From Microcaldota archaeon (GTDB lineage: Archaea > Micrarchaeota > Micrarchaeia > CAILAH01): a stretch of DNA of 21,250 nt. The position numbers were made by a program, and so were the translations under genes. Shown one piece after another: positions 19,979 through 21,250 of this stretch. Within the stretch, counting starts at the first letter, position 1, and the number at the start of each line of letters is the position of its first letter. The DNA lies in assembly GCA_026419815.1 (NCBI GenBank), contig JAOAKR010000004.1, forward strand, positions 1 through 21,250, read 5' to 3'. The notes under the pieces were generated by a model. That model saw only the letters and a list, made by a program, of their open reading frames with translations. It made no database searches and was not told the origin of the DNA.

Positions 19979-21250
19979 CTATATTTCACCGGTGTATTTC
20001 TTGTAAAGGATGAGCAGCACTATGCCCGCAATCACAATCCCCGCTATAATCGCCATCATATCTATGTTGTGCGTTCTCTCAATAGGCTGTGAGGGAACTT
20101 CTGCCTCCTCGCCTGCGGGCTCGCCCGAGGTCTCATTTTTGGCTTGGCTTTCACCTTTCTTGAAGCCGATTGTATTTGTGTAGCTGGCCGCATTGTTTTG
20201 CGCATCAAGCGCCTCAATCTCATAGCTTATTGCCTTGTCGTACTCCAAAGGTATTGTTGCCTGGTAAGTGCTGAGCGCAACTGGGTACATCGGCACAGAG
20301 GACCACCCCTGGCCACCTATATTATACCTAAGGCGTGCTGGCTCGCTTGGGCTTAAGCCGCTGGCGTGCTCGCCAGGGTCTGTTATTACTGCAGTCACAA
20401 CCACCAAATTTTGCCTGCCGTCCGCCTTCTCGCTCACGCCACGTATAACAGGCGCAGTCTTGTCAACAACCACGTCCATATCCACATTATTGCTGAGCGG
20501 GAGCGTATACTTCCTAAACCCGTTAGCGTACCTGACAAGGACCTCAACCGAATCCTTCGTTATGCCCCTAAATGACACATAGCCGTTTTCATCAGTGTGC
20601 TGCAGCAGCCCATCAAGCAGCACATCACTGTCAACCGCTGCACCGGTGTCATCTATGACCCTGAGGCGCACATCATACCTATAAAACAGCGGTGTGAAGT
20701 TGGCATCCGCCCCTGAAACTTTAACCTTGCCGGTGCGCACCATACCCGCATACGAGACGTTTATGTCATATGTGCGGCCGTTGAGCGAGCTTATCCACGC
20801 AATGCCATCCTTATCTGTTGTGAGCTCCTGCCCAGCAGCAACTACACGCGCGCCCTCAACCGGCTTGCCGTCCTGGTCGCGTGCATATATGTAAATGCGG
20901 TAGGCATCAAACTGGAACATCCTGAGATGCGGGAAATTGTCGTGGCATTTTGGCCCCTCGCGGTTACAGTCAATCCTTATGGTCTGCACTACCCCGCTAT
21001 AGTTGGCACGCAAATAGTATGACCTTAGCTCATATTTGTCTTTCCAGTAAGTATCGTTCGCATTTACCTTTATGAGCTCGTCCTGCCCAGAGTCTACCTG
21101 GTTGTATATGGTGTGCACAACCTTGCCGCTCTCGTTTGTGTAAAGCGTTGACTTGCCATCCAGCGCATCGGCGTTTGGCAGCGACGTATAAAATATTGAA
21201 CTTTGGTACAGCGCAGTGACCGCAGCGCCCTTTATGGGCCTATAATTGCC
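19979..21250 (-). CDS. Membrane-anchored surface protein with carboxypeptidase-regulatory-like and Ig-like domains (5' end missing)
   Basis: The frame is open to the right edge, so the N-terminus is missing and 423 residues are visible. Counting from the first visible residue: part of a beta-sandwich (1-50, PIKGAAVTALY and LYTNESGKVV), a carboxypeptidase-regulatory-like domain at about 117-180 (DQDGKPVEGARVVAAG, TTDKDGIAWI), a second at about 192-262 (HTDENGYVSFRGI), and an Ig-like domain at about 265-364 beginning DKTAPVIRGV. A low-complexity linker (KNETSGEPAGEEAE) and one membrane helix at about 397-416 followed by YKKYTGEI end the protein. The layout fits a type I surface or adhesin-like protein whose chain of beta domains is outside. 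A GTG at 21118 is not the true start. Confidence 0.85.
   Translation of the reverse strand, partial: GNYRPIKGAAVTALYQSSIFYTSLPNADALDGKSTLYTNESGKVVHTIYNQVDSGQDELIKVNANDTYWKDKYELRSYYLRANYSGVVQTIRIDCNREGPKCHDNFPHLRMFQFDAYRIYIYARDQDGKPVEGARVVAAGQELTTDKDGIAWISSLNGRTYDINVSYAGMVRTGKVKVSGADANFTPLFYRYDVRLRVIDDTGAAVDSDVLLDGLLQHTDENGYVSFRGITKDSVEVLVRYANGFRKYTLPLSNNVDMDVVVDKTAPVIRGVSEKADGRQNLVVVTAVITDPGEHASGLSPSEPARLRYNIGGQGWSSVPMYPVALSTYQATIPLEYDKAISYEIEALDAQNNAASYTNTIGFKKGESQAKNETSGEPAGEEAEVPSQPIERTHNIDMMAIIAGIVIAGIVLLILYKKYTGEI

Overview
The window comes from an archaeon, probably a small-genome DPANN-type lineage such as Micrarchaeota or Diapherotrites (the lineage is inference). The archaeal assignment rests on aIF5A, ribosomal proteins S24e and S27ae, an unfused Kae1, an archaeal-type SRP (7S) RNA, a tRNA intron with a bulge-helix-bulge splice site, TATA-box promoters and leaderless transcripts. 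First genes of transcription units repeatedly start about 25-27 nt from the centre of a TATA box, whereas downstream genes in operons often carry Shine-Dalgarno-like sequences. Bases 1-19 are not genomic: they match the Tn5/Nextera mosaic-end adapter, so the left edge is a library artefact.

Layout. 20-1925 (-): pyruvate/2-oxoacid dehydrogenase E1 alpha and a cut-off E1 beta. 1979-3306 (-): a DUF3326 protein with a small unknown partner. 3378-4235 (-): lipoyl synthase, which fits the lipoate-dependent complex next door. 4298-6045: a two-helix membrane protein, a guanine/cytidine-type deaminase, and a divergent glutaredoxin-rubredoxin pair sharing one TATA box. 6114-6205: a repeat-flanked hairpin element. 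6219-7928: dCTP deaminase, a two-ACT-domain protein and an orphan protein. 7947-8463 (-): SRP RNA followed by tRNA-Ser(GCU) carrying a 44-nt intron in the T-loop. 8513-13444 (+): a giant 1643-residue protein with a lipoprotein-type signal, extracytoplasmic region, three membrane helices, a long cytoplasmic array of 84-residue helical repeats, a zinc ribbon and a C-terminal Roadblock/LC7 domain. 13459-14193 (-): TatD. 14342-17052 (+): translation operon aIF5A, S24e, S27ae, CPBP membrane protease, Kae1. 17154-18028 (+): CDP-alcohol phosphatidyltransferase and a small conserved-looking protein. 18043-19405 (-): SIMPL lipoprotein and a membrane-tethered ArsR-type regulator. 19793-19863 (-): tRNA-Asp with a duplicated 3' end downstream. 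19979 to the right edge (-): C-terminal part of a membrane-anchored surface protein.

The strongest candidate for an undescribed system is the giant lipoprotein-coiled-coil-Roadblock protein. It looks like a one-polypeptide link between the cell exterior and a cytoplasmic small-GTPase-type module. The T-loop intron in tRNA-Ser, TATA boxes shared by divergent transcripts, and four different pairs of roughly 20-bp direct repeats in spacers are secondary points of interest. Three genes or gene parts are easy to miss: rubredoxin (54 aa), S27ae (46 aa) and the edge-truncated E1 beta.
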